Of a DNA stretch of 64,000 bases, positions 1 through 9,315 are shown piece after piece (the first letter of the stretch is position 1; every line of letters starts with the position of its first letter). The DNA is from Flavivirga aquatica (GTDB lineage Bacteria; Bacteroidota; Bacteroidia; Flavobacteriales; Flavobacteriaceae). Both the position numbers and the translations under genes were made by a program. The notes beneath the pieces are model-generated. The model ran no database searches, was not told the origin of the DNA, and saw nothing but the letters and a program-made list of their open reading frames with translations. Location: assembly GCF_001747085.1 (NCBI RefSeq), contig NZ_MDJD01000054.1:744001-808000 (forward strand), given 5' to 3'.

Positions 1-374
1 TGATTATCTTGATATAGATTAATTAATGAATCAATATAAGCTGAATCTACATGAGGCTGATCTGCTAATGTTATTAAAACAGCATCAGAATGTTCTTTTA
101 AAGTTTGTAAATGTTTAATTCCAGAAACAATACTTGAACTTAAACCGGATTTCCAATTAGGATTATTAATAAAAGTGACCTCTGGCTCTTTTATTTCTTT
201 TTTAATAAGCCCTGAATTTGCACCTAACACACAATAAACGTTGTTTGCTTTAGATGCTAATGCATTATGTATTGTAACTTCCAAAAGTGTGGATTTTTCA
301 TAAGGTAACAACTGCTTAATACGTCCCATTCTGGAAGATTGACCTGCTGCTAGTATGATAATCGATATATTCAT
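1..374 (-). CDS. MobA/MocA-like nucleotidyltransferase, 3' end outside window
   Basis: The reading frame opens with ATG at 374 and stays open to the window edge, so only about the first 124 residues are visible. The N-terminus reads ILAAGQSSRMGRIKQLLPY, the nucleotide-binding signature (LAAGxSxRMGxxKxLLP) of MobA-like NTP transferases. Known members such as MocA transfer CMP to molybdopterin, making the cytosine-dinucleotide cofactor of xanthine-dehydrogenase-family enzymes. The gene starts 3 bases after the xdhC stop, so the two are almost certainly co-transcribed. A molybdenum hydroxylase of the matching type lies at 31504-34151, which supports the MocA reading. MobA (the GMP form) cannot be excluded from the visible part. 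Confidence 0.85.
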   Translation of the reverse strand, partial: MNISIIILAAGQSSRMGRIKQLLPYEKSTLLEVTIHNALASKANNVYCVLGANSGLIKKEIKEPEVTFINNPNWKSGLSSSIVSGIKHLQTLKEHSDAVLITLADQPHVDSAYIDSLINLYQDN

Positions 375-377
375 TCT

Positions 378-1409
378 TTAATTTTGAGAATGAATTTTAC
401 CCGTAATTGTTTTTAAATAAATAGGTTCTTTATTTCTCGTAACTGCTAAAACTTCAGATAAAATGGACAAAGCAATTTCTTCTGGTGTTATAGCACCTAT
501 ATTTAATCCTGCAGGACTATGTATACGTTCTAAAAACGATTCTTCTAATTCTGTTGTATAATCAAATAATTCATTTTGAAGTTGTTCTCTCCTTTTTGCA
601 GATCCTAATATGCCAATATACAACTGTTTACAATCTTTTAATTTCAAAAGATATCTAAGATCTTGAGCATAATTATGAGTCATTAAAATAACTGCACTTT
701 GTGCATCTATACCATCAACAACAAAAGTTTCTGGCGTATCTGAAATCACAGATTTTGCTCCAGGAAAATCTTGAAGTTCTTTTGGGTCTCTTATAGATGT
801 AACCACATCGACTTCCCAACCTAAAAGCGATGCCATTTTACAAAGCTTTACAGCATCATGTTCTCCTCCTATAATAAGTAACTTAAAACACGGAAGTAGT
901 TTTTGTGAAAATATTTTCACATCTTCATTTTGCGAAATTTGATTTTTATGTTGTTTTGAAAAAGTAAAATTTTCCTTTTCTCCAAAGGAAATTATAGAAT
1001 AGAAATCTCCTACGCACTCATCCTCTTTTTTATAAAATGATTGAATAGTAAATGTTATTCTTTCTTCTAATTTCTGAAAAAATAGGTTTTTAAATTCATT
1101 AGAAATATCAAGAGGTTCTAACAAAATATACAATATGCCTTCACATCCTAAACGATAACGACCATCGTATGTCATTATTTTAGATTTCCCTGTTTCAAAA
1201 ACAGATTGCGCTCTTCTTAATACCTCTTTTTCTACACAGCCTCCACTTACAGCACCAACCATAGTACCGTTACTAGATAGTAACATGCGTACTCCTGGAC
1301 GCCTATAAGAAGAACCATCCAAATCAACCACCGTGGCAAGAACATTCTTTACCTCAGACGCTTGATTAAGGATGGCTGCTTGTATTATTTGCTTAAGTTC
1401 GTGTGTCAT
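378..1409 (-). CDS. xdhC: XdhC/CoxI family molybdenum-enzyme maturation protein
   Basis: 343 residues. The N-terminal XdhC_CoxI domain (about residues 15-80) contains GSSYRRPGVRMLL and the conserved VSGGCVE stretch. The C-terminal Rossmann-like XdhC_C domain (about 175-325) has LLIIGGEHDAV, MTHNYAQDL, ILGSAKRREQL and HSPAGLNIGAITPEEIALSI. Family members bind and hand over sulfurated molybdenum cofactor to xanthine-dehydrogenase-type enzymes in the cytoplasm. It sits directly upstream of the MocA-like gene with a 3-base gap. The likely client is the hydroxylase at 31504-34151, which must be loaded before Tat export. There is no signal peptide. The start is taken at MTHELKQ. Confidence 0.92.
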   Translation of the reverse strand: MTHELKQIIQAAILNQASEVKNVLATVVDLDGSSYRRPGVRMLLSSNGTMVGAVSGGCVEKEVLRRAQSVFETGKSKIMTYDGRYRLGCEGILYILLEPLDISNEFKNLFFQKLEERITFTIQSFYKKEDECVGDFYSIISFGEKENFTFSKQHKNQISQNEDVKIFSQKLLPCFKLLIIGGEHDAVKLCKMASLLGWEVDVVTSIRDPKELQDFPGAKSVISDTPETFVVDGIDAQSAVILMTHNYAQDLRYLLKLKDCKQLYIGILGSAKRREQLQNELFDYTTELEESFLERIHSPAGLNIGAITPEEIALSILSEVLAVTRNKEPIYLKTITGKIHSQN

Positions 1410-1456
1410 GGACTCAATATAGCAAAAACATTCTTAATATCAATTCGAATATAATA

Positions 1457-2953
1457 TTACTTAATTATAAAGGTTTCTTTAAATTTAGCCATTTCTTTTT
1501 CTTTCCATGCTTTACTCAAATTTTCTGGATCAAACCAACGAGGTTCTGTGTGTGTTTTACTCCATAATTCGGCTGCTGAAACCATCTTTTTAAGTTGCTC
1601 TGGATGTTTTGCACTTAAATCATTTTCTTCACTAATATCTTCGTCTATATTGTATAATTTCCATCCATTTTTATACGCTTTAGTTGCTTTCCACTCATCT
1701 TGTCTAACTCCAACATCTGAAAAACCACTACGGTGTCGCATTGCAAAAATCATTTCTCCTTTACGAGGGCTTTTGTCTTTCTTAAAGGCTTTCCAAATAT
1801 CTTTACCATGAAGATTATTATCTTTTGGAAGTTTTTTACCTGCTAAACCAGCAAAGGTTGGGAAAAAATCCAATGCAGAAACAGGATAATCGTAACGTTT
1901 TCCTTCTGCAACATTTTTAGGCCAATGGAAAAACATTGGTACACGATAACCACCTTCATAAGTATCTCCTTTTTCTCCTTTAAGCGGGTCGTTATTTGCT
2001 GCTTGTCTTAAACTACCTCCATTATCACTCAAGAAGACAATTAGTGTATTGTCATATTCTCCTGATTTTTTTAATGCATCCACTAACTTTCCAACACCTC
2101 TATCTACCGCATACACCATACCTGCATAAGTACGTCTTCTTTTATCTTCAATATTTTCAAATACTTTCATATCCTCTTCTTTAGCTTGAAGTGGACTATG
2201 TGGTGCATTGTAAGCTAAATAAAGAAAGAATGGTTTATCTTTTTTAGATGCATCATTTACAAAACGTATAGCCTCTCTAGACAAAGCATCTGTTATATAC
2301 TCTGTTTCCTTAACTTCTTTTCCGTTATGTTCTAAAGGTGTTAAATAATCAAAAATATTCTTATTACCCGAAGCAAGTTGCTTCTCATATTTTGGTCTAT
2401 ATTCACTAGGAAAATAGTTATGTCCGCCACCAAGAAAACCATAAAAGTCATCAAAACCTCTATCATTTGGGTGATAACCTGGAACAGCACCTAAATGCCA
2501 TTTACCAATAGCTCCAGTATAATAACCCGATTCTTGCAGCATTTTACCCATAAATTTTTCACTTAATGGAATTCCTTCTCCAACAGTTACTGCGCTATTA
2601 CGAGGTAAATTAAATTGAGATCCAAAAACATGCGGATATCTTCCTGTTAACAACCCTGCTCTACTTGGACCACAAAATGGATGTATTACATAAGCCGAAG
2701 TAAAAATAGTTCCTCCTTTTGCCAACTTATCAAGCTCTGGGGTAATAATGTCTTTAGAGCCATTAAACCCTACATCTCCATATCCAAGATCATCACACAA
2801 AACAAAAACTATATTGGGTCTTTCCTTTTTTATTTCTGCAGCAACTGAATTTACCTCGCCAAGTTTAACAGGTTCCTTTTTTTTCCCTGAGCAAGCCAAA
2901 AAAATTATTCCAGCAAATAATAGTAATGCTTTATTGATATTTAATTTAGTCAT
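1457..2953 (-). CDS. Sulfatase (S1 family, FGly type), lipoprotein
   Basis: 498 residues. A lipoprotein signal peptide ends at Cys21 (FLACSG), so the enzyme is membrane-anchored outside the cytoplasm. The alkaline-phosphatase-fold sulfatase domain starts at PNIVFVLCDDLGYGD (metal Asp54/Asp55). The formylglycine motif is CGPSR with Cys94, followed by AGLLTGRYP. The downstream blocks GKWHLG and FLSDNGG are both present. The C-terminal lipid-facing region ends around residue 498, the usual length. It resembles the partial sulfatase at the other edge of the window (62828-64000) more than the sulfatases between them. The exact ester cleaved cannot be read from sequence. A degenerate copy of the regional operator lies about 155 bp upstream. 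Confidence 0.93.
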   Translation of the reverse strand: MTKLNINKALLLFAGIIFLACSGKKKEPVKLGEVNSVAAEIKKERPNIVFVLCDDLGYGDVGFNGSKDIITPELDKLAKGGTIFTSAYVIHPFCGPSRAGLLTGRYPHVFGSQFNLPRNSAVTVGEGIPLSEKFMGKMLQESGYYTGAIGKWHLGAVPGYHPNDRGFDDFYGFLGGGHNYFPSEYRPKYEKQLASGNKNIFDYLTPLEHNGKEVKETEYITDALSREAIRFVNDASKKDKPFFLYLAYNAPHSPLQAKEEDMKVFENIEDKRRRTYAGMVYAVDRGVGKLVDALKKSGEYDNTLIVFLSDNGGSLRQAANNDPLKGEKGDTYEGGYRVPMFFHWPKNVAEGKRYDYPVSALDFFPTFAGLAGKKLPKDNNLHGKDIWKAFKKDKSPRKGEMIFAMRHRSGFSDVGVRQDEWKATKAYKNGWKLYNIDEDISEENDLSAKHPEQLKKMVSAAELWSKTHTEPRWFDPENLSKAWKEKEMAKFKETFIIK

Positions 2954-3107
2954 AATTTAATTTTTAAATATGTTTTTAAACATTAATTTAACAAATAAGT
3001 TAAATCAATGCCTATATAAACAAAATTAAGGTTTTAGTTTTAACCCATAAAAATATTTATTATCAGCTAAGATTAACTATCACTTTTTATCAAAAACAAA
3101 TACTAGA

Positions 3108-3133
3108 TTACCTCAATAAAATCTATTTTTTTA
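3108..3133 (-). promoter_or_regulatory. Degenerate candidate operator upstream of sulfatase
   Basis: One intact TTACC half-site starts at 3108. At the 21-bp spacing used by the six good copies in this window the second half reads TTTTA rather than TTACC. The intervening bases (AATCTATTT) match the good copy at 48983. Distance to the sulfatase start is about 155 bp, like the better copies. This is weak evidence from one half-site only. Confidence 0.25.
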
Positions 3134-3148
3134 ATATTATTTATTTAA

Positions 3149-4570
3149 TCAAGCATTATCCTTTAACGCTTTTGATAATAAAAACCAAGTAGAAAGTGCA
3201 ATTGATACGATAATTCCAACAATGCATGAAAATTTATATTCTAAATTGAAACCTTCTGGAGCAACTAAAATATAAGTCGTTACAACAGCTGTCATAAATG
3301 CAGAAGGTATTAATATAAACCAAATACTTTTATTATGTTTTTTCATATAAACCGCAATAGCCCATAAAACTACAGTAGCAAGCATTTGGTTAGACCAACC
3401 AAAATATCTCCATATAATAGCAAAATTAATTTTAGTTAATGCTAATGCAATAAGAAAAATAGGTACTGTAACCATTAAACGTTTAACTAATTTAGATTGA
3501 TTAATGTTTAACGAATCTGCAATAGTTAGTCTTGCACTTCTAAAAGCTGTGTCTCCAGATGTTATTGGAGCTGCTACTACACCAAAAACGGCTAGAATAC
3601 CTCCTACTCTCCCTAATGTTGTATTACATATAATATTAACTACCCAAGCTGCATTGTGACCTTCTTGAGCCATAGTCTCTCCTAATTCTCTAACGCCTCC
3701 AAAAAACGACATTGCAATTGCTGCCCATACTAATGCCACAATACCTTCTGTTATCATCGCTCCAAAAAACACTTTTTTACCATGTACTTCATTAGTAAGA
3801 CAGCGTGCCATTAATGGTGATTGTGTAGAATGAAAACCAGATATAGCGCCACAAGCAATCGTTACAAAAAGTAATGGAAAAACTGGATACTTTTCTGGAT
3901 TTGAATGCATATTAGTTATATTTTGAAAAGTCAATTCTGGAATTGAATAATCTTGAAATATCAAAGCAAAAAATAACCCAACAGCCATAATTAAAAGAGA
4001 CAGACCAAATATTGGATATACTTTACCAATTAATTTATCAATTGGAATCATTGTCGCTAGTAAGTAATAAATAAATATAATACCTACTAATAATGATACA
4101 TTTAAACCTGTTAGCTCTTGTAGTATAGTTGCAGGTCCTTTTACAAAAACGACTCCAACCAATATTAGAAGCACCACAGAAAATATACGCATAAAATATT
4201 TAACTCCTGTTCCCAAATACTTACCAACAATTTCTGGAATACTATCTCCATCATGTCTTACAGATAACATTCCTGAAAAATAATCGTGTACTGCCCCAGC
4301 AAATATAGATCCAAAAACAATCCATAAAAATGCAACTGGCCCCCACAACGCACCTGCTATAGCACCAAAAATTGGACCTAACCCTGCTATGTTTAAAAAT
4401 TGGATTAGAAAAATTTTGCCCAAACTAAGCGGTACAAAATCTACTCCATCCTCCTTATAAATAGCAGGAGTCGGCCTCTTGGTATCAACACCAAATTTTT
4501 TTTCAATATAATTGCCATAAACAAAATAACCTAATACTAAAATTAGTATACTTATTAAAAAACTTATCAT
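3149..4570 (-). CDS. cstA: CstA family carbon-starvation/pyruvate permease
   Basis: 473 residues and strongly hydrophobic, with roughly a dozen membrane segments. CstA hallmarks are visible: GPIFGAIAGALWGP around residue 65, GSIFAGAVHDYFSGMLSVRHDG around 87-108, ACGAISGFHSTQSP around 235, and FGVVAAPITSGDTAFRSARL in the second half. The length fits the short Bacteroidota form rather than the roughly 700-residue E. coli protein. Known CstA proteins take up peptides or pyruvate. It follows a sodium:solute symporter by 18 bases in the same orientation, so the two are probably co-transcribed. In this neighbourhood, where sugar-acid aldolase chemistry produces pyruvate, pyruvate recapture is a plausible but unproven role. 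Confidence 0.9.
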   Translation of the reverse strand: MISFLISILILVLGYFVYGNYIEKKFGVDTKRPTPAIYKEDGVDFVPLSLGKIFLIQFLNIAGLGPIFGAIAGALWGPVAFLWIVFGSIFAGAVHDYFSGMLSVRHDGDSIPEIVGKYLGTGVKYFMRIFSVVLLILVGVVFVKGPATILQELTGLNVSLLVGIIFIYYLLATMIPIDKLIGKVYPIFGLSLLIMAVGLFFALIFQDYSIPELTFQNITNMHSNPEKYPVFPLLFVTIACGAISGFHSTQSPLMARCLTNEVHGKKVFFGAMITEGIVALVWAAIAMSFFGGVRELGETMAQEGHNAAWVVNIICNTTLGRVGGILAVFGVVAAPITSGDTAFRSARLTIADSLNINQSKLVKRLMVTVPIFLIALALTKINFAIIWRYFGWSNQMLATVVLWAIAVYMKKHNKSIWFILIPSAFMTAVVTTYILVAPEGFNLEYKFSCIVGIIVSIALSTWFLLSKALKDNA

Positions 4571-4588
4571 TCTTATTATATTTTAAAT

Positions 4589-6298
4589 TTATACTCTTTT
4601 TCTAATAATAAAATATGTAATTGCTGCTATTGAGAATAAAATTGAAGAAAATATCAAAAGAATTTTCATTTCATTAGTATTAACAAAGGCTAATATGACC
4701 ATTCCTAAACCTATAACAACTAGGGTATACATTACCATTTTTGCAGGTAACAATGAAGGTAGAGCTATCTCTATTTCTTGAAAAGTCTGTTTTGAATTTT
4801 GTATTTTCTTCCAATTAGGATGCTCTGTTTTTATGAATAGTTCTATCACAGTTAAAACAATTAATGGTATAATTATTCCTGTAATTAAATCTGCAAGACG
4901 CATGTTTGCTATAACCCAATTTGATAAGGGGTCTAAAATATCCAATCCTGTTAAAAACCCATCTTTTGTAAGTCCAAATTTAACAATTAAAGCGGCTATA
5001 AAGCCCATCAAAGTTGTTCCCCAAACTGTTTTAATTCCAATCTTCTTTGAAAACAAGCCCCAAATGGTAGGTAATACCAAAGGGCCTGTTAGTAAAGTGG
5101 TTAAATCTATTATAAATTTGGTATACCCATACCTTGGTATAAGCAAAGATCCTGCGATAACCACACTACCTAAGATTACAGTAAAAATACGACCAGCAAA
5201 CATAAGTTGTTTCTCATTGGCATTTTTATTAAAAATCCGTTGATAAACTTCGGTTGTAAACGCTCCTGCAAATACATTAATCTGTGATGTAGCAGCACTT
5301 GCTGTTGCTGAAGCCATAGCTGCTACCATAAGCCCCATCATTCCGGCAGGAAGCACGAGATTACAAGCCAGAATATAGGCCTGTTCTACATCTTGACCAG
5401 ATTTAATAACACGATAAACTAATGCTGGTAACATCCAAAAAATAGGACTTATTAAATACATCACCCCAAAAATAAATGCTGCTTTTTTTGCATCTTTTGA
5501 ACTAGGTACACAGGTATAACGTTGAACAAACGCCCACTCTCCTCCTATTTTAAAAAAATGAATAATTATCCAACCTACAAGAAACCACCAGGTAAAATCA
5601 TCTACTACTGGAGATAAAAACCCTTCAGGAGCTTTTTTTAAAAAGGCATCCCAGCCTCCAGCTTTGTTTAAAATTAATGGAACTACAAAAATTACGGAGA
5701 TTACTAAGATTACAAATTGTAAAACATCGGTTACCAATACAGCCCATAAACCTCCAGAAAATGTAATAACAATAACAATTAAACATAATATTACCGAGGT
5801 AAAAGGAACCGATAGCATTCCTGTGCTAGCATCTGCTAATAAATGACCTTCTGGTAAAGGCATTAAAGCACAAACAATCTTAGATAATGCATAAATGGCT
5901 CCACCAACCGCAAATATTCCAAAAGTACCCTGAAACCATGTGTAAAATTGGACTATAGAGCTTCCAAAACGTAACTGCAAAAATTCTGAAGCAGAATTAA
6001 CGCCTAATTTTCGCCAATAGCCTGCAAGAAACCAGCCTACAAGCATTGCCGATACTCCATAACACATATTTATGGCTACGGCTACAAATCCATATCGGTA
6101 AGCAATACCTCCCCAAACAACAAATGTACCGGCAGAAAAAATAGTCATAAAGCCTGACAACCCAGATACCCACCAGGGAGACTGCCCTCCTGCTGCAAAC
6201 ATATCTTTAGAGTTTTTCATTTTTCCTGCAAGTATTAAACCTGCAGCAACAACACCTATCATGTATAATAGAATAACTATATAATCTGCTTTTGTCAT
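4589..6298 (-). CDS. Sodium:solute symporter (SSS family)
   Basis: 569 residues with about 13-14 predicted membrane helices, starting MTKADYIVILLYMIGVVAAG. The typical SSS second-helix region is GLSGFMTIFSAGTFVVWGG, and the mid-protein stretch MGLMVAAMASATASAATSQINVFAG matches the conserved small-residue helix of the family. SSS proteins drive uptake of sugars, sugar acids or similar solutes with sodium. The gene lies 24 bases after an FAD oxidoreductase and 18 bases before cstA, in one operon. The substrate may be the product of the neighbouring oxidoreductases, but the family is too broad to name it. Confidence 0.9.
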   Translation of the reverse strand: MTKADYIVILLYMIGVVAAGLILAGKMKNSKDMFAAGGQSPWWVSGLSGFMTIFSAGTFVVWGGIAYRYGFVAVAINMCYGVSAMLVGWFLAGYWRKLGVNSASEFLQLRFGSSIVQFYTWFQGTFGIFAVGGAIYALSKIVCALMPLPEGHLLADASTGMLSVPFTSVILCLIVIVITFSGGLWAVLVTDVLQFVILVISVIFVVPLILNKAGGWDAFLKKAPEGFLSPVVDDFTWWFLVGWIIIHFFKIGGEWAFVQRYTCVPSSKDAKKAAFIFGVMYLISPIFWMLPALVYRVIKSGQDVEQAYILACNLVLPAGMMGLMVAAMASATASAATSQINVFAGAFTTEVYQRIFNKNANEKQLMFAGRIFTVILGSVVIAGSLLIPRYGYTKFIIDLTTLLTGPLVLPTIWGLFSKKIGIKTVWGTTLMGFIAALIVKFGLTKDGFLTGLDILDPLSNWVIANMRLADLITGIIIPLIVLTVIELFIKTEHPNWKKIQNSKQTFQEIEIALPSLLPAKMVMYTLVVIGLGMVILAFVNTNEMKILLIFSSILFSIAAITYFIIRKRV

Positions 6299-6322
6299 TG
6301 TAATTTACAATATCATGATTTA

Positions 6323-8167
6323 TTATTTGTAACAACGAACTTCAAATAGTTTAACATTTTCTGAACCATAAGTTTCATACATCTTAATCCTAAATCCTGA
6401 AATTTTGATAGTATCAAAATTAAATTTTATTAGTCGTCTTTGATTATCATCCTTAGTTTCATAGTTTTTCCATTCTCCATCAACTAACAATTCTAAACTC
6501 AACGACTTAAGAAGTTCTGGAGGTATTATTGTTGTATACGCTTCGTTTTCACGCGTATTTTTCAACATCATAATATTCTTCTTAACATTGGTGTCACATT
6601 TTATCTCTATACTAGAAAGCATTATTGGGTCATTCCATTCAAAAGTTAATTCTGAATCTAAACCTTCCGATTTCCAGTGATGAATTTCTCCATTTTCATC
6701 TCTTGATACACCATCTAAAAGTAACTTCACATCACCAGAAAGGGTTGAAGAAGCATATATTTTATCAGCAGTATTTGCTATGTTTTGTGTATCGTTAGCG
6801 GGTCTTTGTGGAATAAAAGCATCATCTCTTAACAATTGCTCTTGTAATTCGGTAATGTGATTTTGTGTTAATTCTCTTGGAGTTATTTCTTTTTTAACAC
6901 ACAATGCTGCTGCAGTACCTACGGCTTGCCCCATAGTAGCACAGGTTCCCATAACACGAGATGAAGATAACGAAACATGAGTTTGGCTAATGTTTCTTCC
7001 TGCAAACAACAAGTTTGAAATATTTTTAGAATATAATGATCTAAACGGAATCTGGTATATTTTATCGAAATGCTCATGCCAAAAACTAGGTGGCTGACTT
7101 AAGTTTTCGATACCTCCTGGATTGTGCTCGTCTAAAGGCCATCCTCCAAATGCTACGGCATCTTCAAAATCTTTAAAACTTAATTGATCTGGTTCAGAAA
7201 GAATATAATCTCCTATAAATCGACGTGACTCTCTTCTTCCTGGTAATGATCCTACCCAATCTAAGGCAAAATTATCGGCTTCTGGAAAATCACCTGAATT
7301 TTTCACATAATCCCATACACCATATGCATAACCCATTAATCTATGTCTGTCAATTTCAGCATCTCCAATAATATCACCCTTACTACCTATCTCAACCCAC
7401 CAAAACCCTTCTACAAAAGGTATTATTCTGCGATCTGGATGTGTTTTTTCGGCATCAAATTTTATGGTAAAAGGAGGAGCTTTAAATGGCATAGGTTTCC
7501 CCATATCTTTAGATGATAATAAAATAGTAGCGCCCATTTGCCATCCATCTGGTTCGTCTGGAGCATATTTTTCATTAAATTCGGCTTTACCTTCACGACC
7601 TGTTCTATATAAGGCTCCTGATGTTGCTCCCATTAACCCATCTCCAGAACAATCTATAAACTGTTCTGCTAAAAGAGTGATAAGCGTTTCTGTACTTAAT
7701 TGCCAACATAAAACAGATTCTATTTTTGAATCTTTTGTATTTGACCGAACAGCTTGTGTATTCATCATTAAAGTAATATTTGACTCTCTTGTAACAAAAT
7801 CATATAACACATGATCCCAAACCGTAAAAGAGTGTTGCTCATTACAAAAACGATTTAATAAAAGAATTTCTTCTAAGATACCTGTTTCGCGTTCTGGCAA
7901 TCCACTTTTTAATTTAGTCACACCATGTACAATAACACGTATTTCGCTTGATGCATTGCCGCCAAGAACAGCACGATCTTGAACCAAAACTACTTTTATT
8001 CCGTTTCTGGCAGCAGACACTGCGGCACAAATACCAGCCATTCCTCCTCCAACAACTACAACATCTGAACTTATTTTTTTTTCTCTAATTAGAGTTGGTT
8101 TTTCTGTAGATCCCATTTGCACCCATTGATCAGAGGAGCGATCTGTTAAGTCAATTAGTTTTTTCAT
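6323..8167 (-). CDS. FAD-dependent oxidoreductase, no export signal (paralogue A)
   Basis: 614 residues. The FAD_oxidored-type domain begins with the dinucleotide-binding motif VVVVGGGMAGICAAVSAARNG at about residues 35-55, then LGGNASSEIRV. A mid-region block reads DWVGSLPGRRESRRFIGDYIL. The last ~120 residues (from about 495) look like a small beta-rich discoidin-like domain ending KMYETYGSENVKLFEVRCYK. Unlike its two paralogues (9308-11254 and 11490-13412) it has no Tat or Sec signal, so it appears cytoplasmic. Such proteins are often mislabelled 'xanthan lyase' in databases; nothing here is lyase-like. It lies in one minus-strand cluster with the other two and a symporter. Substrate unknown; a sugar or sugar derivative is a guess from context. 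Confidence 0.85.
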   Translation of the reverse strand: MKKLIDLTDRSSDQWVQMGSTEKPTLIREKKISSDVVVVGGGMAGICAAVSAARNGIKVVLVQDRAVLGGNASSEIRVIVHGVTKLKSGLPERETGILEEILLLNRFCNEQHSFTVWDHVLYDFVTRESNITLMMNTQAVRSNTKDSKIESVLCWQLSTETLITLLAEQFIDCSGDGLMGATSGALYRTGREGKAEFNEKYAPDEPDGWQMGATILLSSKDMGKPMPFKAPPFTIKFDAEKTHPDRRIIPFVEGFWWVEIGSKGDIIGDAEIDRHRLMGYAYGVWDYVKNSGDFPEADNFALDWVGSLPGRRESRRFIGDYILSEPDQLSFKDFEDAVAFGGWPLDEHNPGGIENLSQPPSFWHEHFDKIYQIPFRSLYSKNISNLLFAGRNISQTHVSLSSSRVMGTCATMGQAVGTAAALCVKKEITPRELTQNHITELQEQLLRDDAFIPQRPANDTQNIANTADKIYASSTLSGDVKLLLDGVSRDENGEIHHWKSEGLDSELTFEWNDPIMLSSIEIKCDTNVKKNIMMLKNTRENEAYTTIIPPELLKSLSLELLVDGEWKNYETKDDNQRRLIKFNFDTIKISGFRIKMYETYGSENVKLFEVRCYK

Positions 8168-8193
8168 TAAATACTATTTTTGGTTTTAGTTAT

Positions 8194-9315
8194 CTACAAT
8201 TTGTCTTTATGTTTTTTATAAAAACATTTTATTTCTCTTTCTTGTTTTGTTGTAAGTGTTTCATTATTTAAAAACCAGTACGCTCGTCTTGCTATTATAA
8301 AGTCTCCACTTAATAATGGTAAAACATTTTCAATAACAACTTTTGAATTAGGATTTTTATCTTGCATCAATTCTAATAAAAGTGATACTTCTTGATAATC
8401 GAGCTTACTAAATTGTGTGCTAAAATTATTTAAATACCCTTTAGAAACCTTATAATCTGTATTTATAAGAGACCTAGTAGTTGTTAATTTTTGTTCCCTA
8501 GATCCTTTAAAAAATAATGTTTCGGCAGCATATAAATAGTTTTCAACTGAAGCTCCTTTTAAATAATTGAACGCTGTTCTTAACAGGAAATCATCTTTTA
8601 ACCCTCTTTTAATTATTGTATCTATAAATTCTTTACTATAATTTTTACGTTTTTGTAACTCTGCTATAGCTATATAAAAATAGGTTTCATTTTCATCTAC
8701 TAAAAATTGTTGAAGTTGCTTATTTGATACCGATTCTCCTGTTTTATTTTTAATTATCGAAACTATATCTCCATTAACCCAGTGCCACAAAGTAAAACAT
8801 GTTAAAGCAGCTCCAGGAACCGTATCTTTTTCATCTAATTCTAAAGCTGTAGCTCCAGAAACAGCATCTATATCTTCTGTATGTTCATCAACAACTGTTA
8901 AGATTTCATCAAGATAGACTTCTTTATATGGGGAGTCTATATTGGCTAGAATGGTATGTAGTTTTTTGTAATCTTCAGGATCAAATAAATCATCTTCATA
9001 TTTTTCTAAAGTTGCTCCGTTTTCTAATTCATATTTTTGATAAACACCAATGTTATTCCAATATATTCTTACTGATACTATTTTGCATACTTGTTCTAGA
9101 CATATTACAGATTCTACATCTGTAAAATAGGCTATAGGTAGTCCATCACTATCCTGTACTTCCACAAGAGTTACTTCTACAGGTATATCTTCTCCAGGGT
9201 GTTTCAAAACAATCTTATGGTTAATATTTTTAACAGCCATAGATTTTGTTTGGAAACTTATTAGGAACCAAAGAGGAAGCAATAAACTTAAAGTTATTTT
9301 GAGACTATTAATCAT
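8194..9315 (-). CDS. Periplasmic protein with FMN_bind-like SGAT motif
   Basis: Read from the ATG at 9315 (373 residues), which gives a clean signal peptide (MINSLKITLSLLLPLWFLIS) and an 8-base overlap with the stop of the upstream FAD oxidoreductase, suggesting translational coupling. A longer frame reaches 9366 but would bury that signal. Residues 30-160 are a small alpha/beta domain ending in DAVSGATALEL. SGAT (153-156) is the hallmark of FMN_bind domains, where the Thr carries covalent FMN, as in NqrC, RnfG and flavocytochrome reductases. The C-terminal ~200 residues are helical with a repeat-like look. It is encoded between two FAD oxidoreductases, so an electron-transfer partner role is a reasonable inference. 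No close family is recognised with certainty. Confidence 0.6.
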   Translation of the reverse strand: MINSLKITLSLLLPLWFLISFQTKSMAVKNINHKIVLKHPGEDIPVEVTLVEVQDSDGLPIAYFTDVESVICLEQVCKIVSVRIYWNNIGVYQKYELENGATLEKYEDDLFDPEDYKKLHTILANIDSPYKEVYLDEILTVVDEHTEDIDAVSGATALELDEKDTVPGAALTCFTLWHWVNGDIVSIIKNKTGESVSNKQLQQFLVDENETYFYIAIAELQKRKNYSKEFIDTIIKRGLKDDFLLRTAFNYLKGASVENYLYAAETLFFKGSREQKLTTTRSLINTDYKVSKGYLNNFSTQFSKLDYQEVSLLLELMQDKNPNSKVVIENVLPLLSGDFIIARRAYWFLNNETLTTKQEREIKCFYKKHKDKL

